This document shows, piece after piece, positions 1 to 7,613 of a DNA stretch of 11,380 nucleotides (position 1 is the stretch's first letter; each line of letters opens with the position of its first letter). Source of the stretch: DATAAZ01 sp036259875 (GTDB lineage Bacteria; Actinomycetota; Thermoleophilia; Gaiellales; Gaiellaceae); NCBI GenBank assembly GCA_036259875.1, contig DATAAZ010000020.1:1-11380 (forward strand), given 5' to 3'. The notes under the pieces were generated by a model. The model saw only the letters and a program-made list of their open reading frames with translations, had not been told where the DNA came from and did not search any database. The position numbers and the translations under genes are program-made.

Positions 1-648
1 CGCGGCGAGGTAGGTGTCCTTGCCGAAGCGCTCGCACAGCTCGTGCACGCGCTTCTCGCCCGTGCGGCAGCCCGCGATGATCCCCATGAGGTCCGCCCGG
101 TTCATCTCGGGCATGCGGACGTTGTTGAGGATGACGTCGAGCACGTCCTGGCTCAGGACGCCCTCGCGGAAGATCTTCACCGGCGGGATGCGAATGCCCT
201 CGCCGAAGATCGTCTTCGCCCCGGTCGGGAGCGAGCCGGGAAGCGGGCCGCCCGCGTCCATCTGGTGGCCGAACATGCTCGCCCAGCCGATCAGCTCGTC
301 GTCCCAGAAGATCGGCAGGCAGACGAGCCAGTCGTTGATGTGCGAGATCGAGCCCCCGCAGCGGTAGGGGTCGCTCGTCATGATCACGTCCCCGGGGCGG
401 ACCGGCTCGTCGAAGCTCTCGAGCATTTCCGCGATGTAGGAGCCGAACTGCCCCACGACCATGCGGCCCTTCGGGTCCGTGATCATCGGGAATTCGTCGT
501 GCTGCTCCCTGATCACCGGGCTCATGGCCGTCCGGAAGAGGACGGCGTCCATCTCGAAGCGCGTGCTCTTGAGCGCGCCCTCGATGATGTCGAGCGTGAC
601 GGGGTCGACCTCGATCTCCGGGATTTCTGCGACCTTGACGCCGTCCAT
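1..648 (-). CDS. Hydantoinase B / oxoprolinase-family subunit, N-terminal 216 residues (partial)
   Basis: This is the N-terminal part of a HyuB-type protein, the partner of HyuA in ATP-dependent hydantoinases, 5-oxoprolinases and acetone/acetophenone carboxylases. Seen: it begins MDGVKVAEIPEIEVDPVTLD and has the family core LKSTRFEMDAVLFRTAMSPV, a TDPKGRMVVGQ strand and SDPYRCGGSISHINDW. It continues with GHQMDAGGPLPGSLP and ends RFGKDTYLAA at the window edge. HyuB proteins are usually about 510-590 residues, so roughly 60% lies outside. The ATG at 648 is chosen because GGAGGAG sits 5 nt upstream, within the end of hyuA, and only 2 nt separate the genes, so the two subunits are probably translationally coupled. 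The SHIND and GHQMDAGG blocks differ from the GGTHxxDI and HxxDVGG wording of classical HyuB and resemble the carboxylase-like branch. Family certain; hydrolase versus carboxylase cannot be decided. Confidence 0.93.
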   Translation of the reverse strand, partial: MDGVKVAEIPEIEVDPVTLDIIEGALKSTRFEMDAVLFRTAMSPVIREQHDEFPMITDPKGRMVVGQFGSYIAEMLESFDEPVRPGDVIMTSDPYRCGGSISHINDWLVCLPIFWDDELIGWASMFGHQMDAGGPLPGSLPTGAKTIFGEGIRIPPVKIFREGVLSQDVLDVILNNVRMPEMNRADLMGIIAGCRTGEKRVHELCERFGKDTYLAA

Positions 649-650
649 CG

Positions 651-2732
651 TCACTCCTCCGTGGGGTTGATGATCAGGTTCAGGTAGCGGTCGACCTCGG
701 CGTAGTGGCCGGCGAGGACGACCGTCGTCGAGTCGAACTCGGTCACGATCGCCGGTCCGTCGATCCGGTGTCCCGGCCGCAGCTTGCCCCGGTCGTAGAT
801 CCGGGTCGGCAGCCACTCGCCCTGGAAGTAGACCTCGTGCTCGTCGACGATCGCGCCAGAGGCGTCGCCCGAGTCGGGCTCGCCCTCGGGAAGGTGCGGC
901 TCGGGCACCTTCCCGTACCCGATCGCCCGCAGGTTCACGATCTCGCACGTCGTCTCGTCCATCCGGAAGCCGTAGAACTGCTCGTGGAGCTGGTTGAAGC
1001 GCTCGGCGAGCGTCGCCGTCCCGTTGCCCGCGAGGAGCGCGGGATCGATCTCGACCGGGATCTCGTAGCCCTGGCGGTAATAGCGCATGTCGACGTTGAA
1101 CGCGAGGCGCTGGTCGCCCTCGCCGATCCCTTCACGGCGCATCCACGCCCGCGCCTCGTCGCCGAGCTCGTCGAGGATGCCCCGCACCTCGTCGCCGCTC
1201 ACGGAGTCAATCGTCCGGATGAAGGTGCGGGCGAACTCGTCCCGGAAGTCGGCCACGAGGTCGCCGGTCGCGCAGAGGAGCCCCGGCGCGGGCGGCACGA
1301 GCACCGGGAACGAACGCATGATCCGCGCGACCGCGTTCGCGTGCATCGGCCCCGCGCCGCCGAACGCGACGAGAGCAAAGTCGCGCGGGTCGTAGCCGCG
1401 CTGCACGGAGACGAGTCGGAGGGCGCCCGCCATGTTCTCGTTGACGATGTCGAGGATCCCCTCGGCCGCCCGATGGAGGTCGAGGCCGAGCGCGTGGCCG
1501 ACCTTCTGGACGGCCGCCTCGGCCGCCTCGACATCGAGCTGCATCTCGCCGCCGAGAAGCTGGGGCGGGAGGTGGCCGACGACGACGTTCGCGTCGGTAA
1601 CGGTCGGGTCGGTGCCGCCCCTCCCGTACGACGCCGGCCCCGGGTCGGCGCCCGCCGACTGCGGCCCGACGCGCAGCGCGCCCGTCACCTCCGGGACGTG
1701 GGCGATCGAGCCGCCGCCCGCACCGACGGAGCGGACATTGACGCTCGGGACCTTGACGGGGATGACCTCGCCGGGCAGCCCGAGGCCGTACGGGATCTCG
1801 GTCTGGCGCTCGATCGTGGGCTGGCCGTTCTGGCAGAGCGCGACGTCGGTCGACGTCCCGCCCATGTCGAACGTGAGGACGTCCTGGTAGCCCGCCCGGC
1901 GCGCGATGTAGAGCGCGCCCGCGACGCCGCCCGACGGACCGGAGAGGATCCCGTAGATCGGATGCTCCGAGGCGACGTCGACGCCCATGAGCCCCGCGTC
2001 GGAGCGGAGGAGGTTGAGCTCGCCCTCGACGCCGAACTCCCGTAGCGAGCTCTCGAGGTTGCGGACGTAGCCCTCGACCCGAGGGCGAACGTACGAGTTC
2101 ATACACGCAGTGAGCGTCCGCTCGTACTCGCGGAACTCCGGGAGCACGTCCGACGAGATCGTGACGGGGAAGTCCGGGTACAGCTCGTGGATGACGTCCC
2201 TGATCTCGCGCTCGTGCGCGGGGTTCGCGTACGAGTTGATGAGCGAAACGGTGAGCGTCTCGACGCCCGACTCGACGAGGTCGCGCACGATCCCGGCCAC
2301 CTGCTCGCTGTCGACCGGCTCGATCGGCTCGCCCTGCGCGCTCATGCGCTCCATCGCCTCGCGCGTGTCCTCGAGCGCCGCCGGCGGGTCGGGCTTGACC
2401 ATGATGATCCAGCCCGCGAGCGGCCCGGGCGTCTGCGAGCGCGCCAGGTGGAGGATCTGCCCGAACCCTCGCGTCGTCACGAGCCCGACGCGCGCCCCTT
2501 TCGCCTCCAGCATCGCGTTCGTGGCCACGGTCGTCCCGTGCATGACGTAGGCGAGCTCGCCCGGGCTGACGCCGCTGTCCTCGCAGATCCGCCGGATGCC
2601 GACGAGGACCCCCTCGGACGGGTCGGCGGGCGTGGACGGAGTCTTGACGCGGAAGAGCTCGGCCGTCTCGTCGTTGACGAGCAGGAGGTCGGTGAACGTC
2701 CCCCCGACGTCGACCCCGAGCCTGTGTGCCAT
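651..2732 (-). CDS. Hydantoinase A / oxoprolinase-family ATPase subunit (HyuA-like, 693 aa)
   Basis: The HyuA-type ASKHA-fold subunit binds and hydrolyses ATP, activating an amide/lactam carbonyl, or a ketone or bicarbonate in carboxylase relatives, together with HyuB in the cytoplasm. Seen: Hydant_A_N domain (about residues 5-190) with phosphate loop GVDVGGTFTD (6-15) and HGTTVATNA (65-73). The Hydantoinase_A domain (about 205-495) carries DMGGTSTDV (289-297), SAGADPGPASYGRGG (359-373) and GGAGP (458-462). The C-terminal domain (about 510-685) has YDRGKLRPGHRIDGPAIV. Length is normal for the family. The start at 2732 is fixed by the N-terminal motif and by AAAGGAG 5 nt upstream; the open frame runs on to 3278, but that part is antisense to nothing and only shadows the lyase gene. 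It lies 11 nt after the lyase and 2 nt before hyuB. Substrate is unresolved: hydantoin, N-methylhydantoin, 5-oxoproline or a ketone are all possible. Confidence 0.95.
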   Translation of the reverse strand: MAHRLGVDVGGTFTDLLLVNDETAELFRVKTPSTPADPSEGVLVGIRRICEDSGVSPGELAYVMHGTTVATNAMLEAKGARVGLVTTRGFGQILHLARSQTPGPLAGWIIMVKPDPPAALEDTREAMERMSAQGEPIEPVDSEQVAGIVRDLVESGVETLTVSLINSYANPAHEREIRDVIHELYPDFPVTISSDVLPEFREYERTLTACMNSYVRPRVEGYVRNLESSLREFGVEGELNLLRSDAGLMGVDVASEHPIYGILSGPSGGVAGALYIARRAGYQDVLTFDMGGTSTDVALCQNGQPTIERQTEIPYGLGLPGEVIPVKVPSVNVRSVGAGGGSIAHVPEVTGALRVGPQSAGADPGPASYGRGGTDPTVTDANVVVGHLPPQLLGGEMQLDVEAAEAAVQKVGHALGLDLHRAAEGILDIVNENMAGALRLVSVQRGYDPRDFALVAFGGAGPMHANAVARIMRSFPVLVPPAPGLLCATGDLVADFRDEFARTFIRTIDSVSGDEVRGILDELGDEARAWMRREGIGEGDQRLAFNVDMRYYRQGYEIPVEIDPALLAGNGTATLAERFNQLHEQFYGFRMDETTCEIVNLRAIGYGKVPEPHLPEGEPDSGDASGAIVDEHEVYFQGEWLPTRIYDRGKLRPGHRIDGPAIVTEFDSTTVVLAGHYAEVDRYLNLIINPTEE
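654..660 (-). promoter_or_regulatory. Ribosome binding site of hyuB
   Basis: GGAGGAG on the minus strand, 5 nt before the hyuB ATG. It overlaps the last codons of hyuA, so the hyuA-terminating ribosome passes over it. It decides the hyuB start. Confidence 0.8.
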
Positions 2733-2737
2733 CCCCT

Positions 2738-2744
2738 CTCCTTT
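2738..2744 (-). promoter_or_regulatory. Ribosome binding site of hyuA
   Basis: AAAGGAG on the minus strand, 5 nt before the hyuA ATG. It overlaps the final base of the lyase stop codon (2744-2746). It supports the 693-residue version of HyuA against the longer open frame. Confidence 0.8.
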
Positions 2745-3634
2745 CAGCCGGCGACCGGCGCGAACGAGCCGGCGCGGTAGACCTGTCCCTCGAGCGGGCG
2801 CTCGAGGACGCCCTCGAGCCACTCGGCGACCCCGATGAGCCCCTCGAGATCGACCCCCGTCTCCACGCCCTCGCCGTGGAGGATGTACACGAGGTCCTCC
2901 GTGCAGACGTTGCCCGTTGCGCGCGGCGCGAACGGGCAGCCGCCGATGCCGCCTACGGACGCGTCGAGCACCGTCGCGCCCGACTCGATCCCCGCGAGCG
3001 CGTTCGCGAACGCCGTGTTGCGCGTGTTGTGCAGGTGGAGTCCGGCAGGCTTCCCGCGGAGATCCGCACGCGCGAGGACGTCGCGGACCTGGCGCGGCAC
3101 GGCGACGCCGATCGTGTCCGCGAAGACCACCTCGTCGACGGACTCGGCGAGCCTCTCGGCGAGCTCCGCGACGCGGCCCGGGTCGATGCGCCCCTCGAAG
3201 GGGCAGCCGAACGCCGTCCCGATCGTGGCGGTGGCGCGAACGCCGTCCGCCCGCGCGCGCACGGCGATCCGCTCGCACGCGGCGACGGACTCCTCGACGG
3301 ACGCGTTCTGGTTCCTGCGGTTGAACGTCTCGCTCGCCGCGAAGGCGAAGTGGACCTCGTCGAGGCCGGTCGCGACGAGCCGGTCGTAGCCCTGCTCGTT
3401 CAGCGCGAGCGCGGCGTAGACGACGCCCTCGCGGCGGTCGATGCCCTCGACGACCTCCTCGGCGCCCGCCATCTGCGGGACGCGCCTGGGGCTCACGAAG
3501 CTGACGGCCTCGATCCGGTGCAGCCCCGCGTCGGCGAGGCGGTTGACGAGCTCCGCACGGACCTCGGGCTCGATCGTCTTCGGCTGGTTCTGGAGGCCGT
3601 CGCGCGGGCCGACGTCGCAGATCGTCACCGTCAC
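2744..3634 (-). CDS. Hydroxymethylglutaryl-CoA lyase-like DRE-TIM aldolase (296 aa)
   Basis: HMGL-like TIM-barrel lyase, expected to cleave a 3-hydroxyacyl-CoA (3-hydroxy-3-methylglutaryl-CoA or an analogue) into acetyl-CoA plus a keto acid or other carbonyl, using a divalent metal. Seen: DVGPRDGLQNQ (7-17) with the catalytic Arg/Asp pair, EAVSFVSP (42-49), metal ligands in HLHN (His200, His202), active-site Cys233 in SVGGIGGCPF, and ATGNVCTEDLVY with Asn242. Length matches bacterial HMG-CoA lyases. Odd: the loop reads HLHNTRNT rather than the HCHDTYG of classical mitochondrial-type enzymes, so the substrate may differ. The GTG at 3634 overlaps the stop of the CoA-transferase (GTGA) and has GAGGAGGG 6 nt upstream; a second in-frame GTG at 3628 is possible. 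Coupling to a CaiB transferase suggests that enzyme supplies the CoA ester. Citramalyl-CoA-like or hydroxyglutaryl-CoA-like substrates are alternatives. Confidence 0.9.
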   Translation of the reverse strand: MTVTICDVGPRDGLQNQPKTIEPEVRAELVNRLADAGLHRIEAVSFVSPRRVPQMAGAEEVVEGIDRREGVVYAALALNEQGYDRLVATGLDEVHFAFAASETFNRRNQNASVEESVAACERIAVRARADGVRATATIGTAFGCPFEGRIDPGRVAELAERLAESVDEVVFADTIGVAVPRQVRDVLARADLRGKPAGLHLHNTRNTAFANALAGIESGATVLDASVGGIGGCPFAPRATGNVCTEDLVYILHGEGVETGVDLEGLIGVAEWLEGVLERPLEGQVYRAGSFAPVAG

Positions 3635-4884
3635 AGGACGCCCTCCTCGGCCAGCTCGCGAAGCTCGTCGTCGCCGAGCCCGAGGAGCTCGCCGTAGACC
3701 TCCCGGTTGTGGCTGCCGTGCTCCCACGGCGCCGACCACCGGACCGCGCCGGGAGTCTCGGAGAACTTCGGCACGATCCCCGGCCCGACGTAGGGCCCGA
3801 ACTCGGGGTCGACGTGCTCGACGAGCATCTCCCGCGCGCGGAAGTGCTCGTCCTCGAAGATGTCCGCGATCGTGTAGATCGGCCCGCAGATGACGCCGGC
3901 GTCGTTCAGGACGCGGTCGATCTCCGCGGCGTCGTGGCGCCCCGCCCACTCGGCGACGATGCCCTCGAGCTCTTCCTGGTTGTCGCCGCGGGCCAGGTGC
4001 GTGGAGAACCGCTCGTCGTCGGCCAGGTCCGGTTCGCCCATCGCCTCGCACAGCCGCCGGAAGACGTTGTCGGCGTTCGCCGCGATTACGACCCACTTGC
4101 CGTCGCGGGACTTGAAGATGTTCGAGGGCGCGACTCCCTTGAGCCCGGTCCCGCCCGGCCCCCGGACGATCCCGAGGCGGTCGTATTCGGGCACCGTGCT
4201 CTCGAGGAGCGCGAAGCAGGACTCGAGCAGGGAGACGTCGACGACCTGGCCGGTCTCTCCGCCGAGCGCGTCGCGTCGGTAGAGCGCGGCGAGGATCCCC
4301 TGCGCCGCGAACATCCCGGCCAGGGAGTCGCCGAGGGAGATGTGCATGCGCGGCGGCGGCTCGCCCGGGAAGCCGTTGATGTAGCGGATCCCGCCCATCG
4401 CCTCCGCGACGGACGCGAAGCCCGCGCGCGGCGCGTACGGGCCCGTCTGCCCGTAGCCCGAGACCCGGCAGAGGACGAGCCCGGGGTTCGCCTCCCGCAG
4501 CCGCTCCCAGCCGAGGTTCCACTTCTCGAGCGTGCCGGGCCGGAAGTTCTCGACGAGGACGTCGCTCTGCTTCACGAGCTCGAGGAGCAGCGCCTGGCCC
4601 CGTTCGCGGCGGAGATCGAGCGTGACGCACTTCTTGTTCCGGGACTGCACGCCCCACCAGAGCGAGCGGCCGCGGTACCGGGCCTTTCCCCACTCGCGCA
4701 GCGGGTCGGGCTTCCCGGGCGGCTCCACCTTGATCACCTCCGCACCCATGTCGCCGAGGAGCCGACCGGTGAACGGCCCCGCGAGAAGCATCCCGAGCTC
4801 GACGACCCGGAGGCCGGCGAGCGCGCCCGGCCCGTTCGCGGCGGGGCGGGCGCGGGCGTCGGGGCGCGCGGAGAGCTCGGTCAC
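3631..4884 (-). CDS. CaiB/BaiF (family III) CoA-transferase (417 aa)
   Basis: Family III CoA-transferases move CoA between carboxylic acids, for example succinyl-CoA to a dicarboxylate or hydroxyacid, through an aspartyl-CoA anhydride. Seen: LRVVELGMLLAGPFTGRLLG (25-44), GAEVIKVEPP (47-56), SRNKKCVTLDL (81-91), VENFRPGTLEKWNLGW (111-126), SGYGQTGPYAPRAGF (142-156) and LGDSLAGMFA (184-193). Asp186 of this last block is at the catalytic position. Length is normal. The first 22 residues are Ala/Arg/Pro-rich and precede the fold, so the true start could be slightly downstream. The chosen GTG at 4884 overlaps the GntR stop (GTGA), and its own stop overlaps the lyase GTG, so three genes are chained by the same overlap. 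It probably makes the substrate of the adjacent lyase. Donor and acceptor acids cannot be read from sequence; itaconate, citramalate and 3-hydroxy-3-methylglutarate type acids are candidates. Confidence 0.93.
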   Translation of the reverse strand: MTELSARPDARARPAANGPGALAGLRVVELGMLLAGPFTGRLLGDMGAEVIKVEPPGKPDPLREWGKARYRGRSLWWGVQSRNKKCVTLDLRRERGQALLLELVKQSDVLVENFRPGTLEKWNLGWERLREANPGLVLCRVSGYGQTGPYAPRAGFASVAEAMGGIRYINGFPGEPPPRMHISLGDSLAGMFAAQGILAALYRRDALGGETGQVVDVSLLESCFALLESTVPEYDRLGIVRGPGGTGLKGVAPSNIFKSRDGKWVVIAANADNVFRRLCEAMGEPDLADDERFSTHLARGDNQEELEGIVAEWAGRHDAAEIDRVLNDAGVICGPIYTIADIFEDEHFRAREMLVEHVDPEFGPYVGPGIVPKFSETPGAVRWSAPWEHGSHNREVYGELLGLGDDELRELAEEGVL

Positions 4885-5573
4885 GAGCCGGAAACTCCCT
4901 CGTCGGCGGCGAGCTGGGCTAGCAGGAAGTCCCGGGCCTCGAGCACGTGCTCGGTCATGATTATCTCGGCCCGCTTCGCGTCCCCGGCGCCGAGCGCCCG
5001 GGTGAGCTGCTTGTGGTAGTGCTCAGAGATGAGCTTCTGCTCGGGCGAGTACCAGTAGAACGACCGGTAGACGAGCGGGAGCTCGATCACCTTCCGGACG
5101 AGCGGGACGAGGCGGCCGCTTCCGGCTGCATCGAGGATCACGTTGTGGAAAAAGAGGTTCTCCTTGACGAGGTCGCGCGGGTCGTCGGACGCGCGGAGGC
5201 GGTCGAACCTCGCGCAGCTCTCCTCGAGGAGGGCGACGACGTCGGCCGAGATCCGCGTCGCGGCGCGGCGGGCAGCGTAACCCTCGAGCACGGCACGGAG
5301 CTGATACATGTCGTCGAGGTCGTCGACGGCGTACGACCTCACCGTCGCCCCCCGGCGCGGGATCGACTCGACGAGCCCTTCACTCTGGAGCAGGAGCAAG
5401 GCCTCGCGGACCGGCGTGCGGCTCATGCCGAGCTCACGCGCGAGCTCCTCCTCTTTCAATCGGGCCCCGGGCCCCAGGCGTCCGTCGATGATCGCCTCGC
5501 GGATGACCTCGCTGGCGGCGGCACTCGCGCTGCGGGAGAGCGGAGGCCCTCCCTCGACGACGACCCTGCCCAC
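4881..5573 (-). CDS. GntR-family transcriptional regulator, FadR/FCD subfamily
   Basis: DNA-binding repressor or activator that responds to a small organic acid, probably controlling this operon. Seen: winged helix-turn-helix in the first ~80 residues (SEVIREAIIDGRLGPGARLK, EEELARELGMSRTPVREALL, SEGLVESIPRRGATV), then an all-helical FCD domain. Three His in ENLFFHNVI, SEHYHKQL and MTEHVLEARD are placed as the metal/ligand-binding histidines of FCD regulators. Start: GTG at 5573 (230 aa) is preferred because the next candidate, TTG at 5597, lies inside a 13-bp palindrome that looks like an operator; neither start has a clear ribosome binding site. The stop overlaps the CoA-transferase GTG. Position inside the operon, upstream of the CoA-transferase/lyase/hydantoinase block, fits local autoregulation. 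The effector is unknown; an organic acid intermediate is likely by family precedent. Confidence 0.92.
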   Translation of the reverse strand: MGRVVVEGGPPLSRSASAAASEVIREAIIDGRLGPGARLKEEELARELGMSRTPVREALLLLQSEGLVESIPRRGATVRSYAVDDLDDMYQLRAVLEGYAARRAATRISADVVALLEESCARFDRLRASDDPRDLVKENLFFHNVILDAAGSGRLVPLVRKVIELPLVYRSFYWYSPEQKLISEHYHKQLTRALGAGDAKRAEIIMTEHVLEARDFLLAQLAADEGVSGS

Positions 5574-5582
5574 GGCCGGCGA

Positions 5583-5595
5583 GCATACAGTATGC
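5583..5595. promoter_or_regulatory. 13-bp palindrome, candidate GntR operator
   Basis: The plus strand reads GCATACAGTATGC, a perfect inverted repeat (GCATAC / GTATGC) around one central base. It sits in the short gap between the propeller gene and the GntR coding region and overlaps the alternative TTG start. The GTATgC/GCATAC half-sites resemble the short GTATAC-like palindromes bound by several FadR/FCD-subfamily regulators. Role as autoregulatory operator is inference. Confidence 0.5.
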
Positions 5596-5623
5596 AAAAC
5601 GCCCGGTACACGTCGGATTCGAT

Positions 5624-6739
5624 TCAGCGCCAGGCGATCGCTGCCGCGCCCACGGGGAGGACGTACGCGGGGTCGTCGCGGTCGGGACCGAGGATCCGGA
5701 TCTCCTCTCCGGTGGAGAGCGCGAGCCAGGTTCCGTTCGGAGACCAGGCGAAGCCGTGCTGGCTCGTGGGCTTCACCGCGAGGGTCCCCGTCTCCAGGTC
5801 GATGACGACCATTGGCTTGCCGGCATCCGGGAAAGCGACGGCCACCTCCGGCCTCGTAGGGGCGAACTCGACGTGCTCGCCCAGCCTCCCGTAGCCGGCT
5901 GGCAGACCCAGGTCAGGGAGGGGGACCACCGCCTCGAGCGCCCGCCCGCGCCAGAGCTGGAGCAGACGCCGGGGCCGTCGGCCGCTTTCGAAGCGAACGG
6001 CGACGACGGCGAGGAGGCCGTCCGGGCGGGCGTCGTAGCCGACGAGGTCGAGGGGGCCGTCGCCGTCGTCGGGGAAGCCGCGCGCGAGGTCGTCGGCGTC
6101 GAGCAGGACCTCGCCGTCCTGGAGCAGCGTCGTCGCGAGCGGCGAGGCGGGCCTCGTCAGCACGGACCCGTCTGGCGCGATGCGCGGCCGGCATCCCTTG
6201 ACTCTCGCGAGGTCGCCCGTCGCGCGGACGAGGACGACCGTCTCGCCCCGGGGCGTGCACCACGCGAGCCGCCTGCCGTCGGGCGACCACGACGGCTCGC
6301 CGCGAACGACGCCGAGCGGCTGGAGCACTCTTGGCTGCCGGCGAAGATCGAGCAGCGCGACGCGGCTACCGCGCAGGCCGAGCGCGGGCGCGAGCGAGAC
6401 GACCGCAACGTCGGCGCGCGGCGAGACCCAGAGCTCGCACTCGAGCGAGGGGCCCCGGGCGCCGAGCGTGAGCGTTCTCAGCATGAGCGCCTGCGGACGG
6501 CAGCCGGAGAGGCTCGTGAAGATGAGCGTCCCCGGCAGCACGCCGGGCTTCGGGAGCTCCTCGCCCGTCAGCGGGCCCCGCTCCTCGAGAGGCCGGACGC
6601 TCGTGGAGGGAGGTGGTGGATCTCGGCGGAGCGCGTCCGCTGCGGCGGCCAAGGCGAGGACGGCCACGGCCGCGAGGACGACCCACGTCAGCGCGTCGCG
6701 GCGGCTCACGCGGCGCGGCCTCCCGGCCGACGTGCTCAC
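5624..6739 (-). CDS. Membrane-anchored TolB/WD40-like beta-propeller protein (371 aa)
   Basis: I recognise the fold class but not a named family. Seen: a basic N-terminus (GRPRRVSRRDALT) followed by one hydrophobic segment at about residues 17-36 (VVLAAVAVLALAAAADAL), then a proline-rich linker and a roughly 300-residue extracytoplasmic part. That part holds propeller-style blades with PSWSPDGRRLAW (149-160), PRIAPDGSVL (185-194) and FAWSPNGTWLALS (330-342). The motifs match PD40/TolB-type repeats. No catalytic motif is evident, so a binding or sensing role outside the membrane is the most that can be proposed. The GTG start at 6739 overlaps the dehydrogenase stop (GTGA); the frame continues upstream to 7057 only as a shadow. 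It has no obvious metabolic link to its enzyme neighbours, and its expression may simply be coupled to them. Confidence 0.8.
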   Translation of the reverse strand: MSTSAGRPRRVSRRDALTWVVLAAVAVLALAAAADALRRDPPPPSTSVRPLEERGPLTGEELPKPGVLPGTLIFTSLSGCRPQALMLRTLTLGARGPSLECELWVSPRADVAVVSLAPALGLRGSRVALLDLRRQPRVLQPLGVVRGEPSWSPDGRRLAWCTPRGETVVLVRATGDLARVKGCRPRIAPDGSVLTRPASPLATTLLQDGEVLLDADDLARGFPDDGDGPLDLVGYDARPDGLLAVVAVRFESGRRPRRLLQLWRGRALEAVVPLPDLGLPAGYGRLGEHVEFAPTRPEVAVAFPDAGKPMVVIDLETGTLAVKPTSQHGFAWSPNGTWLALSTGEEIRILGPDRDDPAYVLPVGAAAIAWR

Positions 6740-7611
6740 GGCGTCCTCGCCGCGTAGACGGCCGAGTAATCGTGGCGGCCGAGCCCTCGCTTCTGCGCCT
6801 CGGCGTAGGACGCCCTCCCGGCGCGCGCAACCGGCGTCGCGACGCCGTGCGCCTCGGCGAGCTCGAGCACGAGGTCGAGGTCCTTCGCCATGAGGTCGAG
6901 CGCGAAGAGCGGCTCGTACGCCCGCGATGCCGGGTGGTCGCGCTCGACGCCGGCGAGCGGGAACCGCATCCGGAGGACGCGCGAGTCGCCCGTCGAGCGC
7001 GTCAGCAGCTCGTAGAGGACTCTCGGCTCGATCCCCTCGCGAACCGCGAGCGCGCACGCCTCCGCGAGCGCCGCCATCGTGGCGCCCGCGACGAGGTTGT
7101 TGCAGAGCTTCGCCGCCTGGCCGGCACCCGCGGGCCCGACGCGGACCACGAGGCTGCCCAGCCGTTCCAGGAGGGGCCGCAGCCGCTCGAACGCCTCATG
7201 GCCGCCGCCGACCATGATCGTGAGCGAGGCGGCCTCCGCGGCGCGGGGCCCCCCGCTGACGGGCGCGTCGAGCCAGTCTGCTCCCTCGGTCGCGAGCGCG
7301 GCGGCCAGCGAGCGCGCGAGCCCGGGAGGACTCGTGGACATGTCGACGACCGCAAAGCCCCGGGATGCGCCGGCCGCGAGCCCGCGCGCGCCGAGGACCA
7401 CCTCCTCCACGGCCTCCGCGGAGGGGAGCGAGAGGAGCGCGACGTCCGCCGCCGCGGCGGCCTCTGCGGGCGTCTCCGCCGACCCGGCCCCGAGCGCAGC
7501 CAGGCGTCCCGCATCAGGGTCGACGCCGACGACCTGGTAGCCGGCCGCGACGAGGTTCCGCGCCATCGGCAGCCCCATCGTGCCGAGACCGACGAACGCG
7601 ATGCGAACCAT
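6736..7611 (-). CDS. NAD(P)-dependent beta-hydroxyacid dehydrogenase (3-hydroxyisobutyrate dehydrogenase family, 291 aa)
   Basis: Oxidises a 3-hydroxyacid to its semialdehyde, or reduces the semialdehyde (3-hydroxyisobutyrate, tartronate semialdehyde and similar), in the cytoplasm. Seen: Rossmann start MVRIAFVGLGTMGLPMARNL with the GxGxxG loop (8-13), and Asp31 (VGVDPDAG) after strand 2, favouring NAD over NADP. The substrate-binding signature DAPVSGGPRAAEA covers 115-127, the catalytic Lys168 lies in GAGQAAKLCNN, and the C-terminal helical domain has DLMAKDLDLV (239-248) and a typical ending GLGRHDYSAVY. Length is normal. ATG at 7611 lies 2 nt after the DUF1185 stop. It could act on a product released by the lyase, but the exact substrate is not predictable; members of this family are often mis-assigned between HIBADH, tartronate semialdehyde reductase and succinic-semialdehyde reductase. 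Confidence 0.93.
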   Translation of the reverse strand: MVRIAFVGLGTMGLPMARNLVAAGYQVVGVDPDAGRLAALGAGSAETPAEAAAAADVALLSLPSAEAVEEVVLGARGLAAGASRGFAVVDMSTSPPGLARSLAAALATEGADWLDAPVSGGPRAAEAASLTIMVGGGHEAFERLRPLLERLGSLVVRVGPAGAGQAAKLCNNLVAGATMAALAEACALAVREGIEPRVLYELLTRSTGDSRVLRMRFPLAGVERDHPASRAYEPLFALDLMAKDLDLVLELAEAHGVATPVARAGRASYAEAQKRGLGRHDYSAVYAARTP

Positions 7612-7613
7612 GC

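Noticed and set aside
705..2045. Long plus-strand open frame (446 codons) opposite hyuA
   Set aside because: Its product is Arg/Asp/Glu/Ala-rich with no family motif, a typical antisense shadow of a high-GC gene; the minus strand encodes clear HyuA motifs.
2733..3278. N-terminal extension of the HyuA open frame to 875 residues
   Set aside because: The extra sequence is Arg/Ala-rich, overlaps the well-supported lyase gene, and the HyuA family start with a strong ribosome binding site is at 2732.
3635..4693. N-terminal extension of the lyase open frame to 649 residues
   Set aside because: It is low-complexity Arg/Ala/Gly-rich shadow of the CoA-transferase; the DVGPRDG motif begins only at 3634.
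3709..5019. Long plus-strand open frame opposite the CoA-transferase and regulator
   Set aside because: Antisense shadow with biased composition; both minus-strand genes are well supported by motifs.
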